A stretch of 64,000 bases of DNA from positions 372,001 through 436,000 of the forward strand of contig JAWPGT010000009.1 of assembly GCA_034638255.1 (NCBI GenBank). The letters run 5' to 3'. Position 1 is the first letter of the stretch, and every line of letters starts with the position of its first letter. The position numbers and the translations under genes were made by a program. This DNA comes from Coprinus comatus (Eukaryota > Basidiomycota > Agaricomycetes > Agaricales > Agaricaceae). Shown here in pieces: positions 1 through 11,175 of the stretch. The notes beneath the pieces are model-generated. The model was not told the origin of the DNA. It saw only the letters and a list, made by a program, of their open reading frames with translations, and ran no database searches.

Positions 1-790
1 GAATGTGAGTACATACGATATTGCTGCTTGAAGCAATAGTGAACAAATCACCATTGACTAAAAAAAAAAACACCATAAAAATGAGTACACTAAAACATTG
101 AAGATTTAGTTGCAGTAAATGTAACCCTACTATAGTTAAAGTCAATGACAACGTTTATTGTAACGAGGTCTACAGGAACGGTAGACACATAAATCAAGTC
201 ACGAAATTGTAGCTCCGCTCCTTTGAACGAGGTTTGCGGGAACAGCAGCGACAGAGGTAGCCACAAAGGCAATCGTGTGGACACTTTTGGCGAACATGTT
301 TTGATTTTTTTTTAGACTTTGTGTGTATGCGAAAGAGTCGATGCTACAGATATTGATATCCTCAGAATCTACGTCCGAAGAGGTGGAACTTATATATACA
401 TATTTCGTAAACTTTAGCCCTAGATGTCCTAAACATTGTGAAATACATATGGTCAATCTAAACAGACTCGACCGAAGATGGACGCACAACACCCACAAGG
501 GCTTTGAAGGAATTAACGACAGCCGAAACATAATAATCCATATGTTGCTACCTTCTTCCCTACGCCAAGTGGACATAAAAATCATCAAAGAAACTACTTT
601 ATGCCCTTGTTCAAATAAGCGCTGTTACAGTGCAAATGTATTATGAGGGGTGGTCACATTCAGTTTCAAAGTTATTGCTTGCTTCTATAGTCCTGAACAT
701 TTGAAAAATTTCGATAATTTTGGATATTCTATTCTATAACTTCACTGTCAATAGCAAATCTATTAGCACACCGAAAAAAAAAAAATCGAA
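1..790. other. intergenic, left edge
   Basis: No gene is supported here. Open frames on both strands (up to about 130 codons) overlap each other, lack recognisable motifs and look like chance. The stretch lies 3' of the histidyl-tRNA synthetase gene, and A-tracts at 61-70 and 775-785 are the only notable features. Confidence 0.5.
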
Positions 791-3106
791 TCAAATCATT
801 TTCCCAGTATTCCACTCTTGATAGATCGGCGAGTTCTTCAACCACTGAATCAGCTCATCTCTCTTTACTTTGGTCCCCTTGTCTGTGCTCTCTACTTTCA
901 CTTTTTTTCCATTAATAAATTCCCATCTTTGTTCCTTGACCGTAACAAGTCCAGCCTTCAACTCATCTCCACCAAGGATAACTGCAAAAGGTACTTCATC
1001 TTTCTCACCAGCAGCAAATTGCGCAGGGAGTTTGGGTTTATTCTTTGCCAAGAAATCAGTCTGTCGGGAAGGACAATCAGCATAACGTTTTTTAAATAGC
1101 GGGTCACACAAACCTTGAGCCCTGCTTCTCTCAGTTCTCTGACCAACTCAACACGCTCTGTCAATAAGCCGTCTCCAGCACTCATCACGTAAACCATTGT
1201 CTCCTTACTCCTCATTCCTTTCTCTACCCACTTTGGCCACAACAAAGCGAATATCCTATCCATACCAATGCTCACACCAATGCAAGGCAGTTGACCCTTG
1301 GAACCCTTCTCCTTATCAACGCCAGCTGCAGCTGCAGCGAATGCTCCGACGAGACCATCATATCTTCCACCGGCTGCAATTGAGCCAACACCAACCTGAG
1401 AATCATCAACCTCGTCTTCCTCTTCGCCATCTGCCTTCTTCTTAGGTTTCTTATCCTTTTTGGTTGGAAGAGGAGCGGGAGAAGGTTCTGTAGAGGTTAT
1501 GGTAGATACATTAGCATTTCCTGCAGCAGCCGCTTGGGCAGCCTTGAGCCAGGGAGGAGCAGATGCTTCAACGATCGCCTCGTAAATAAGACCAGTATAG
1601 TAATCCAAACCACGGGCGAGGGACATGTCGAAGGAAATCTGCAAAAGTTGAGCTTTCTTATCCACACAACAAAGTGATGAACCAACCTTATCGTCGACCT
1701 TATAGGCCTTTAATAGGCTGACAAGGATCTTCATATCCTGAAGTCCTTGCTTTGCACTAGCGTTGGCGGTGATGGTCGCATCCTCCGATAACTTGTCAAT
1801 CAATTCGGGACCACCTATATGCAGTGTCAGCAAGTAGAATCCATAACTGAGGCAATGAGTTGACCTTTCAGTTGGACATATTGTCCAATCTTATCAGCAA
1901 TAGCGGGGTCAAGGCCCTTTTCAACAGTCATCTCCTTTCTAACCTCCGGCCAAAGTGACTATATGCGCAATCTGAGATCAGAATAACAACAAGAGTCATA
2001 TGTATATATATACCCACCTTATCAAGTTTATCGACAGCTGACGATATCATCCGAATTTTGTCTTTAGGAACACCGCAGACTTCGAAGATACCATCAAGAA
2101 TTTTACGGTGATTGACCTACGAGAATAGTTGAGGATGATTCTACATAGTTGAAATATGAATACGCAAACCTTGACTGTGAATTCGCCAACCTCCAACCGT
2201 GTTAAGATTGTACAGAGCAAACTAAGGATTTCGGCGTCGGGAATCATAGGGTCCCAAGTACCAGAGATATCGAAATCCTATTCCCGCTGTCAAATATGAT
2301 ATCAAGTACGACGAGACAACTTTGCTCACAGCTTGCATGAATTCTCTCATTCTTCCTTTCGACATGACAGGGTTATCTCTCCGGTATACTTTTCCAATTT
2401 GCCATATCTTGCTGTGGGGATTTGTGCCTCCATTCATAGCGAGGTATCTGGCAAGGGGTACGGTGTGATCATATCGCAGGGCAAGTTGCTCTCCTCCTTG
2501 GTCCAAGAGATCGAAGATAAGTTTGGAATCTTCACCATACTTGTCTGTCAGAACGTCTTTGCGTTCGAAGACGGGTGTATCCAGACACGAGCCACCATAG
2601 GAAGTGAAGACATCCTTGACGATTCTTTCAATGTATTCACGACAAAACATCTCCCCAGCATCATAATCTCTAGTGCCCTGGTACATGACATCACTATTCG
2701 TCGGGTAGAGGTTAACTTATATATGACTCACTTTGGCGGTTTTAAGCAGTAATCTTTCCTTCTTTTTTCCACCAGCAGCATCTTTCGCTCCTTCACCCTT
2801 AGACTGAGCCTTTGATAACGCGAGAGCCTTCTTTAAGTCTCCCAACTTTTTCTTAGTTTCCTCCAACTCTCCAGGTGCAGATGTTCCTTGTAGTCGGAGT
2901 TCATTGAAACGTGCAGTCTGTTGTGCGATTTCTAGCTCCAGCTGTGCCGTGGTAATTGGTGCTGAATCCGAAGACATGGTTGTAGAAGAATATGTGCGCA
3001 GTTGAGCTCTGCAAGGATATTGAGGGGGGGAGAAGTATGTAGCTAGATGCGATCGATGACAAGCGAGCACGCGTCTCGAGATGGAAAGTCTTGCCTGGAA
3101 AATCAT
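791..3106 (-). CDS. HTS1: histidyl-tRNA synthetase, mitochondrial/cytosolic
   Basis: Class II aminoacyl-tRNA synthetase charging tRNA-His. The N-terminus (3106 to about 2980) is rich in Arg, Ser and Leu with no acidic residues, as in a mitochondrial presequence. An in-frame ATG at 2977 would start a cytosolic form beginning [13 protein letters not shown]-like helical Lys-rich segment follows. The catalytic core shows GTRDY, motif 2 around KVYRRDNP, the histidine-A motif ARGLDYYTG and AAGGRYDGL. The C-terminal anticodon-binding domain ends near 791. At least five introns are visible. One after residues TAK restores the conserved KGTRDY, one at 1641-1688 is open in frame, and a 53-nt intron near 1059-1111 restores [14 protein letters not shown]. 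An acidic, Lys-rich insertion (around 1400-1490) sits within the catalytic domain. Dual targeting from one gene is known for yeast HTS1; here it is inferred from the two starts. Confidence 0.95.
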
Positions 3107-3342
3107 CTACCTATCTTAGTTTTTTTTCCGTCACATAATATCCGAAATAGTTTTCCACATTGTGGGATGAAATTACTTAATCAGGGTCAATCTATGTCAA
3201 TTAACGGCTGTTGAAGCCAATTATTTCAATGGTATAACATGAGTGAACAACTGATGAGAGTCTAGCTATCTAAGTGTATGATATGTGTTCGTAGAAATGC
3301 ATCCAAAATCATCAAGAAATTAAAGTCGTGAAATTTAACAAT

Positions 3343-4148
3343 CTAGGAGGACTTTTTGGCGGCTTGGGCGGCACGTCTGCTATAGATCATCGAGGTAAAT
3401 GGTCTAAAGAAATGGTAAGTAAAATAAATATTTTTGATGAGCCAAGACCTTACCCCTCGAAACGAAGTGCAATGACATAGACAATCCAAACATAGAGTGT
3501 AATCAAGAGACCAGCGGGGCGCTCATACCTATATTAAGCGCGTAAGAAAGGTAAAATAGTTGATGTTGATATGTTAAATACTCACCAGAGAGAAGTACCA
3601 AGGAAGGACAAGGTGCTTCCAACATACATGGGGTTTTCGAGGACATTGAACGGGAAACTATCAATTCGATCAATGCTTCGATCTATTTCCATCTCAAAAA
3701 AAAAAAATCAAAGAAAAAACACATACCCGGTAACTCGATGATCCATTAAAATTCCAAAGTAATCACCCAAGAAAGTACCAGTGATACCCAGCGCATAGGT
3801 TGAGGTTACCACAAATATTTGACCAAGACCCAATAATACAAGCGGGACCCAAGTGGCAAAAGGTTCGGGTAATATTTGGACACGAGGTTGGTTATTCAAT
3901 GCATTGTGAAACAATGAATCACGAAGGATACCAAAGGAGAAGATGAGGAAAGCAAGGAAATAACATCCATAACGAGTATTACCACCGAAGAGGCGAGTGA
4001 TACTTTTGTTGTGGTATTCGTTCTGGGCGACAATGTTCCAAGCAGTCGGATTGAACGTGATAGAGGCCAAGGAAATGAGCAGAGATTTTTGGTTGATATC
4101 CGTGTGTTGTTGGAAGAAGGCGATGATATCTTGTACTTTGTCTGCCAT
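3343..4148 (-). CDS. OPI3: phosphatidyl-N-methylethanolamine N-methyltransferase (Opi3/PEMT-like)
   Basis: Integral ER-membrane enzyme that adds methyl groups from S-adenosylmethionine to phosphatidylethanolamine derivatives, giving phosphatidylcholine. Four exons give about 209 residues, close to the yeast Opi3 size. The sequence shows several hydrophobic segments (GCYFLAFLIFSFGIL, WVPLVLLGLGQIFVV), the MDHRVTGFPF region, and the family signature NPMYVGSTLSF, which is rebuilt only after removing the intron near 3660-3727. The last exons encode a hydrophobic stretch around YVWIVYVIAL and a basic tail RRAAQAAKKSS. A Lys-rich end is compatible with ER retention, though the usual KKXX spacing is not exact. 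It lies in the same orientation as the synthetase, with 236 bp between. The start at 4148 is the first ATG of the open exon. Confidence 0.92.
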
Positions 4149-5721
4149 GGCTCTTGTCTACAAAAACTGGTACACGTTACTCTACAACCTCTGCCACCAA
4201 AATGCGACGTGGTATTACGGGCCGCAAGTTATGTAAGCACAGACACATGTGATTTTCATATTGCTCAAATGACACCATGCCCAAACAACGCCCCTAACAT
4301 GCTCAGCGATGTACTAAAAGTATATGTTTACTGCTTATTGTAACTATACATGAGTAATTCTTCATTTCCAGGTAATGTGAGACCCAATTCAATTATTCCA
4401 ATATATGGGATGCTGCGTGTTTCATTAAGTACTAGCGGCGTCGACGTACTAGAATGAATCAATGAGCACATTGGAGCACATAGTACATTGATATTGCCTC
4501 CATCTTACAAAATATATTGCCACTATATACTAACAAAACTAGACGCAGCCTTATGTGTTAGCGAATTGCGCAGTGAGCAGTAGGCCCTGGTAGCAACCTG
4601 CGTACTGAAGTGACGTTTCAAATCATTCTGACATGCGGATTCAATATTCAATGTCTGACAGATTATAGTAGAACTTGGGGCACAACGTTGAACCCATAGC
4701 TACCATGTGAAAGTCTTAAACATAGTACTATGTACCTTTTACATAGTGTAAATATGCAACGGTTGCGTCTAAGTTTTAGCGGAAAGGTGGGTCGGCAATT
4801 AGAGAGATGCTATGATTGTAACTTACCACTGCGGAATTGGTATCAAGTGGGTAACTCCCACATCTATTGCCGACATTCATGAGTACATGAGTCTTATGAC
4901 ATATACATAAGCATAGGTATAACACTTTATTCAAGAGGTTGACGTTGTGGGACTTGATTGTAATGTAAGGGTGATGATTGTCGATGTTCATGGGACTGAC
5001 TATACTATTAGATCTGTGACCGTTACCATCACTTTGAATGATTAGTACCCAAGCTCGACATGTACCATTACCATCACCACCAGTGCTATGGAAGGGTAGG
5101 GACATTCAGCGTGCCTTCAAAGTTTAACATCCACACAAGCTTCGAGTACGGCAGTTTTAACGCCTGACAAATGCCGACTGTTTTACTGGCTCTAGACAAC
5201 CTATGCTCTCTCACAGATACGAATCTAAGGGCTCTCCTTCAGCTTCATACCCAGCGTCTATTGATTAGTTCAATCTGGAGATACCCTGCGTTATACCTGT
5301 GTCTCACAGCTGCGGTTTCTTGTGCTTTTGAAATTCAGCAATACTCAAACTCGACCTAAAGTCTGGTGCTAAACTTCAGCTTAAAGGGACCTTCATGAAC
5401 CATGTAGGTCTAAGGAATTGTCATTTCCATCTTCTGGCATTGAAGAATCTAGCATCATAACCTAAAAAGGTTAGTGTAATACTCTGCTTCAAAAAATGTT
5501 TTTCTATCCGCCCGCACAAAATCAGACCTTCTGGTTCAAGGTAGACTGTAGCCAATTGAAACCTGACATCGAACATTATGTAGGTAAACCTGTATAAAGG
5601 AACGCATAACTCGATGTATGGAATTGTAAGAGAGAGATACAAAGTACAGGGTTTCTATTCCCTTCACTTCTTCATCTACTAAAAATCTCATCACTCTTCG
5701 TGTTACATATATTCCACAAAC
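4149..5721. other. intergenic, promoter of the repeat-protein gene
   Basis: No supported gene. Short open frames on both strands have no motif or plausible splice chain. Around 4723-4745 an imperfect palindrome (catagtactatgta, then acatagtgta) resembles one near 39597. The last few hundred bases, with pyrimidine-rich patches, would be the promoter and 5' leader of the secreted repeat protein starting at 5722. Confidence 0.45.
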
Positions 5722-6567
5722 ATGCGTACATCATCTCTCAAGGTTATCACATTCTTTGCCATTCTCTTCTCTCAGAGCCTTGGGGCTCTGGCGGAGGATA
5801 TTTCTCAAGAACCCGAAACCCGTTGGTTCGTAGAAGGCACAACCGACTCCAACTCCGAATCCAATACCGATATCGATTCTAACACAAACATCCTCACTCC
5901 ACGTGATCCTAGTCCTCAGGACTTATCCAAGGTTATCGGTATACTCTTCCCCACCCATACCGAGGACGATGAAGCACGGGACATACGTATGGCTCATGCC
6001 TCTCCCCAATTTCAAGACGCCGGGAGAGTCGTCGCTGCTCTCCTTAGCTTAGGCTCCTCTTCAGGAGGTGTTAATAATCCTCATCCAGAGAAACGTGAAC
6101 CCCAACTTGGTGGTCTCACTAGTATTCTCAGTATTTTGGGTGTTGGTGGAGCAGGTGGTGGAGGAACTAATCCGGAGAAACGTGAACCGCAACTAGCCGG
6201 TCTCACTGGTATTCTCGGCATTTTGGGTCTTGGTGGAGCAGGCGGAGAACCTAATCCAGAGAAACGCGAACCCCAAGCAAATATTGCTTCCCTCTTGCAA
6301 TCACTCGGTCTTGGAGGAGGTTCCTCTGGTGATCATCCTCCTCCAGAGAAGCGTGATTTTGACATTATCATGGAAAGTGTTCGTCGCGAACCTCAGTTAC
6401 TTTCTATCCTTGGACCACTTCTTGGTGCACCTCCTGCAGATGATGATGGCCGCAGACGCGATGTCAATGCTCGTCGTGGACCTCAACTTGATCTTGCTAT
6501 TGGTCTTTCTGGGCTTCTTGGAAACTTGCCCGAGCCCGAGCATCCAACTGTTGAAAAAGAGCCTTGA
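5722..6567 (+). CDS. secreted Kex2-processed repeat protein (KEP-type precursor)
   Basis: Single-exon gene of 281 codons. Residues 1-25 form a signal peptide (Lys near the start, then ITFFAILFSQSLGALA). After an acidic pro-region come repeated units that begin right after a dibasic site: PEKR followed by EPQ at about 6087, 6175 and 6259, then EKRDF near 6345, VRREPQ near 6380, RRRDV near 6449 and ARRGPQ near 6470. Each unit carries a hydrophobic, Gly- and Leu-rich core (LTSILSILGVGG, LTGILGILGLGG, IASLLQSLGLGG, LLSILGPLLG, LAIGLSGLLG) and then a Pro/Gly/Asn-rich spacer. Kexin-cut repeat proteins are known in fungi, including pheromones, repellents and RiPP precursors such as ustiloxin-type. 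Which class this belongs to is unknown. There are no cysteines in the cores and no C-terminal CaaX box, so hydrophobin and lipopeptide pheromone are unlikely. Confidence 0.85.
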   Translation: MRTSSLKVITFFAILFSQSLGALAEDISQEPETRWFVEGTTDSNSESNTDIDSNTNILTPRDPSPQDLSKVIGILFPTHTEDDEARDIRMAHASPQFQDAGRVVAALLSLGSSSGGVNNPHPEKREPQLGGLTSILSILGVGGAGGGGTNPEKREPQLAGLTGILGILGLGGAGGEPNPEKREPQANIASLLQSLGLGGGSSGDHPPPEKRDFDIIMESVRREPQLLSILGPLLGAPPADDDGRRRDVNARRGPQLDLAIGLSGLLGNLPEPEHPTVEKEP

Positions 6568-8174
6568 GGAATATTTTATATTCTTACACCAGCTCTCTTT
6601 CTCTAGATGATAGTGATGAATATGGACTGTAGTTGATTCGCTTTAGGAAAATTGTAGTATGAATGTTTTCTCTTATTTCCTTGTACCTGTGAAGTTTGTA
6701 CGTGCTTACTAGAAAACATGTATTTCGCTTTCCTCTCTTTGGCTTATGTACGTAGTATATCTGATTTTGATTTGATTTTGATCGGGTTGGAAAAAAGAAT
6801 GATTGATATTGTAACTTTGTAGACTTGTGTTCATCGTGATCATGATGTTTCTCTTTGATTATGTATCTATCTGAGAATTAGTGTGTCAGCTTGAATGGTA
6901 CCAAATGGAAAGCCAAAAAAACTAACTTAAGAGTATCCATGTGCTAGTTTCTCATGGTTCTCTATTATCATACTTCACATAGCGTGCTACATTTCTGATT
7001 TCCCGAGTTTGATTGTAGGTTTATCGACAAAAGTAGATTGAAACTGCCGAGCATTCCGACCTTGAAAGATAGTGATAACCGATAAGTGTTATTTTATCTA
7101 TGGTTGTCGCATAATTCTACAATCATCTTGAAGTTGCATCTGAAATAGATAGTCGACAAAATTGAAGTGTATGGTAATTGGGGTGTGTGGGGTGGTGAAC
7201 GTCAACGTTCGAAGGACCTTAACTACTTGTGTGAGATTTTTCGTAACTTTTCACAAACCTAAATGAATTAAACAAGGCGGAGAAAAGAAAAGAGCAAGTT
7301 ACAACCTCGGCCAAAAGGATTTGACACATATCTGATTTTGATTACAAAGTGACAGTAGACAGAACTTCCTTCCCCCTTGAGAATATGGGGTATCTATAGA
7401 TACCTGAAATAGAATAAAAAGTTATGGGTACCCGAATCTATTGCATGGATGGTCTATGTGTAGTTACTGAGTGTTTCCAAGTTACCTTTGGAAGAAATAC
7501 CGATGCCATATCGTATTTAGTTCAAGGTCAACCAAGATCAGACGGAGATTGAAGAGATAGTGCGATGTGCTGGGGAGAGATAAAATTAAACTTCTAGTTG
7601 ATACCATAGAGACAACTAAGCCATCCGAATCGTTGCATCATCAACCGGCTCTTCTGACCCTTCGAACTTAGCTAACTTGAAAAAAATCGTGAGGTCACGA
7701 ACGTGTACCATGGGTTCTGTAACAAAGTATAATCACCATGGCCCACGGATAAGAGTATACCATCGTCTTACTCGGCAGTATACTAAAGGGGTGCTTCGCT
7801 GATGTATATAGGGCTCCAGATATAAAGAGACTCGGTCATGAGTGCAAGCTTCGGTTCTGTTTAATCAGGGGGGTTAGATTTATGATGAAGTGAAAGTTAA
7901 TTTTGGATGACACAAGTTGTTATTCGGCATATATGCTACGTGTAGCTGGAGTCGGAGTAACATGGGGCACGACTTCGGTTTCGGTTGAGAGGGGGCTAAA
8001 TCTGGAGCTAAGGGTATTAAATTACAAACGTGTGCTTACCAAACACAACTTCCCACATGATAGCCGCTATTTGAAGATCTTTCTGTTCCTGGATCTCTAG
8101 TCGTTGACTCTTGGTTTATAATCCTAGTCTCCTTCTCCATGTTAACTCTCCATCCCACCCACAGTTCCCTAACA
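6568..8174. other. intergenic
   Basis: No gene is supported over 1.6 kb. A T-rich stretch after 6568 would hold the 3' end of the repeat-protein transcript. At 6763-6782 there is a short repeat of gattttgattt. Open frames near 7903-8329 overlap the start of the next gene on the wrong strand and look like chance. Confidence 0.5.
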
Positions 8175-8792
8175 ATGTCTCCAACTCGCAGCGACAAAAG
8201 ACTCATCCGTCTTGGCGTTCTCTCCCTCTCTGTCACTGGCACTCTTCGTATGTATTTCCAATCACAAGACCACATAACATTCAACTGATACCTGCTCGCT
8301 CTCTCAGTCAATATGCGTCTCAAGTCCATTATTGACCCACATTATTCCAGCTCACAAACAACATCCGGAAAAGCCCTCGTAGACGTCCTCATATCTGAAG
8401 AATATCGCAGCATTGACTCAACCGACTATCACCGCCTCCTCCAATGTTTCTGCCTCACAATATCTTCACTTACGCATGGTTTTCCAACGGATACCAATCT
8501 AGAGAAATTCATCTACGCGACTGCGGTCGTGTTTTCTGACCCCGAACAAGACGCAATGGTGGTCCAAGCACTCTTACAAGTTATCTCCTCTGGCTACCGA
8601 CGACTACGGAGTGATCTAGAAATCTCTGGCTTGAATGAACAAGAACTACATGGAACACTGTTTAGACATCTATATGTGACTATCAAAAGACTGGAAAGGA
8701 TTTTGGCTCAATATAACGAGTCAAAAGGTGTTGCCGAACGGACAACGGGCGTACAGTCACCGCAAGCGAACCTACGTCCCGTCACTGTTTGA
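8175..8792 (+). CDS. hypothetical protein, mostly helical
   Basis: Two exons (8175-8247 and 8309-8792) joined across a 61-nt intron that starts gtatgt and ends ctctcag, giving about 185 residues. The product begins MSPTRSDKRLIRLG, followed by a short moderately hydrophobic stretch (VLSLSVTGTLL), then a body with regular Leu spacing and charged residues (for example LFRHLYVTIKRLERIL) that suggests alpha helices. No catalytic motif is recognised and I cannot assign a family. The start is the first ATG of exon 1; it is supported because the exon stays open into a good donor and the downstream exon continues in frame. Without the first exon a start at the Met encoded near 8313 would also be possible. 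Confidence 0.6.
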
Positions 8793-10023
8793 ACGCGCAA
8801 AACCCTAGACACTGCTTTCTTCTGTGAGTATAGCCAGAAACTATTTTTACTGTATGTTGTCTAACGATTGAAAATATAGCTGCTCTTGCTCTAGATTTTT
8901 CTCAGGGGTACCTGAAGGCCTGAATTTCGTCACCTGCTGCTAGAAATGTCTTTTTTCCCCTTACCATTCAATGTCATGTCATCAACTTCCCTCGGCTCAT
9001 TCCCTCCGATATCGCTTCCTCATAAACTCCCTCTGTGGTCTTCCTGACATATCGAAAGATAACTTGGATCCTTGTCACATCTATCTGCTTCTTTGTCAAA
9101 AAGTCTATTCGCCTCTGCCACAACCGATGTATACCTATCTATACATCACACTCGTTTCCACTCCGTACTTGTTTCAAAATTGCACCTGCCAATCTGTCTG
9201 GTGATACCCCCTACAATACCCATCTCCCCCACCTTTCCCCTAATTACTATGTGCGGAAGATCGTTATAAACCCAAGACGGTTATCGGTGGTGCAGTATAT
9301 TCACACGCCAAAGTACACTATTCCGAATATGCTGGAACAACACCATCACCGGCCACCGATCACTACCACACTTCTCCTTTCCCAATTCGTGATACTTCTT
9401 TTTGTGAAAGCTTTTTTTTTTTTTGCGATAGAAGGCAGGTGATCGTTTTGTTAGAAATCCATACCACATGATACATATTCAATACGTATCATTTACTACC
9501 ACCCCCATCAAATACCTCTTAAAGAATTCTTTCGTATTCCATATGTTGTCAAATGTTTGTTAATTATGTACTTATATCTCTCGTTTCCCCGAATCATCTC
9601 ACCGCAACCTTGCTAAGTAATAAATAATTGTGTGAATACTAGAAAACTTAAAGATATGGGATATGGGATCAATGTACTAGTTATCATCCGAGGCTCGTAC
9701 GAGCAACGGGATCGCTAACAAATAATCGGCCGATCGTAAAATCAATATTCGGAATACGGAGTATAGATGGTCAACTAACCTGTGGTGGCTACAAGTACAC
9801 GAAGGTAACAAGAAATTGATCCGGAGCTGGTATATCGGTATTGTGCTACATACAGACAGAAAAAAAAAGAAGAGGAAATCCGAATTCCAGTACCACACAA
9901 AAATTGTTCATAATGTCGTAAAATGTCATGAATGTGGATAACTAAAGTCGAAAGTGAATTGGAAGACGATGTGAGGTAAGAAGGTTTATGTTGAAGGGGT
10001 GTTGCCGAACTGGATTGTGCAGG
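8793..10023. other. intergenic between convergent genes
   Basis: Lies between the 3' ends of two converging genes. Pyrimidine-rich patches (around 8940-9180) and T-tracts (9411-9424) give long but unsupported frames of low-complexity composition. No coding motif or RNA gene was recognised. Confidence 0.5.
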
Positions 10024-10902
10024 CTAATTTCCCGTACTGATTTCTTTTCGAATTTGTTCAAACTTCTGACCCTCGCTTTCTGCTCTATCGATAACCTTGG
10101 ATAGCTTATCTTCTCGTGTCTGTAGTCTCTGTTCCATTCCTAAGATCATAAACGAACTTGTTCGATACGCGATAAAACTTGTTGACGGTCCGGTTGGGAT
10201 TCTTGAGGTTCTGGTGTTCCAGAGACTGGAGAAAAAATGGTAGGAGATGTGGCACTCATGGGTGATCCGGAGAGGGTATTGCTGCGTCCATGACCTAAAC
10301 GAGTCATATTGACAGCTGGCGCGATGTCGAGTGATGACTAGAACTTTATGTTCAGCTAGCAAATTCGGGATTCATTTAAGAATGACTGATGTTGATGTAC
10401 CTGCCAGTTCTCACCCGCCACCTTAGCGAGTGCTTGTTCTAGCATCTTTTCTCTTTGCTTTCCCCTGGAATCCTTGCGTAAGATTGAGACACAATATACA
10501 TATATTAGACAAGCATACCTATCTAATTCAGCCATGCATCTCTCATTCTCTCTTTGCGTACCTTGAAGTAACAAATCAAGGTTTTTATATTCTTTCTCTA
10601 GTTCTTGAATATGTTCCACTGGTGGACGTTGAGCCAATTGTGCCTGGAGGATCTGTATTTGTGTTTGAAGCTGTATTCACATTGGAAATTAGAATCACAT
10701 CAATGGTATCCTTCGGTTTTAACACATAATAATGAGGCGCAACAAAAAAAAAACTGACTCTGTCATTCTCCCTATCCTTCTCTATAAGTTGTCGTCGAAG
10801 AACATCTTCTTTATCTTCCCCTTCTCGTATCATTGAAAGATCATCTGGAGATAGTGCAAAGGAAGGCCTGGGTTGGTGTTTGCTTGTTGATTGTCGTCGC
10901 AT
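10024..10902 (-). CDS. coiled-coil protein of unknown function, possible frameshift near its end
   Basis: The start at 10902 gives MRRQSTSKHQPRPSFALSP, then charged heptad-like sequence (EDVLRRQLIEKDRENDR, LQTQIQILQAQLAQRP, ELEKEYKNLDLLLQG, RGKQREKMLEQALAKVAG) over three exons with GT-AG introns of 45-90 nt. The next exon, after an acceptor ending ttctag, encodes a Ser/Pro/Gly-rich linker (HGRSNTLSGSPMSATSP) and then DRQQVLSRIEQVRL before a TGA. One base out of frame the coiled coil resumes immediately as MILGMEQRLQTREDKLSKV and runs to TAG at 10024. That implies a one-base deletion near 10150-10156, a sequencing error, or a genuinely shortened protein. The function is not known. The coiled coil suggests a scaffold or oligomerisation role, and no localisation signal is visible. 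Confidence 0.7.
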
Positions 10903-11175
10903 TGTTGGTAGTCCTTCTCGGTTGGGCCTGACAGAAGGAACGTGATGGACGCGAGGAGATCACGTGTGGAACGCGTGAATAATTACTAACAAATAAAACA
11001 ACAAATCCAATTTATTGAATATCATTCATTTCTCTACTGGATATAAATTCCCCGCACAACGGCTCGCGCTTTGTACTCTGCACTCGCTTGCAAACCAGAA
11101 CCAAGTCAACGAGAAACGAAAATTACTGTTACATGAAAGAAAGAAAAAAACATCACTTGTACTTGTATGACTACC

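Noticed and set aside
958..1111. Apparent C-terminus of histidyl-tRNA synthetase ending in a Leu/Val-rich tail
   Set aside because: It is read-through of a 53-nt intron; splicing restores the conserved anticodon-binding domain ending at 791.
5722..6567. Lipopeptide mating pheromone precursor
   Set aside because: No C-terminal CaaX box, the protein is far too long, and repeated cores lie inside it.
9035..9442. Plus-strand frame of 135 codons
   Set aside because: Ser/Thr/Tyr/His-rich low complexity, no start context or domain, and it lies between the 3' ends of two converging genes.
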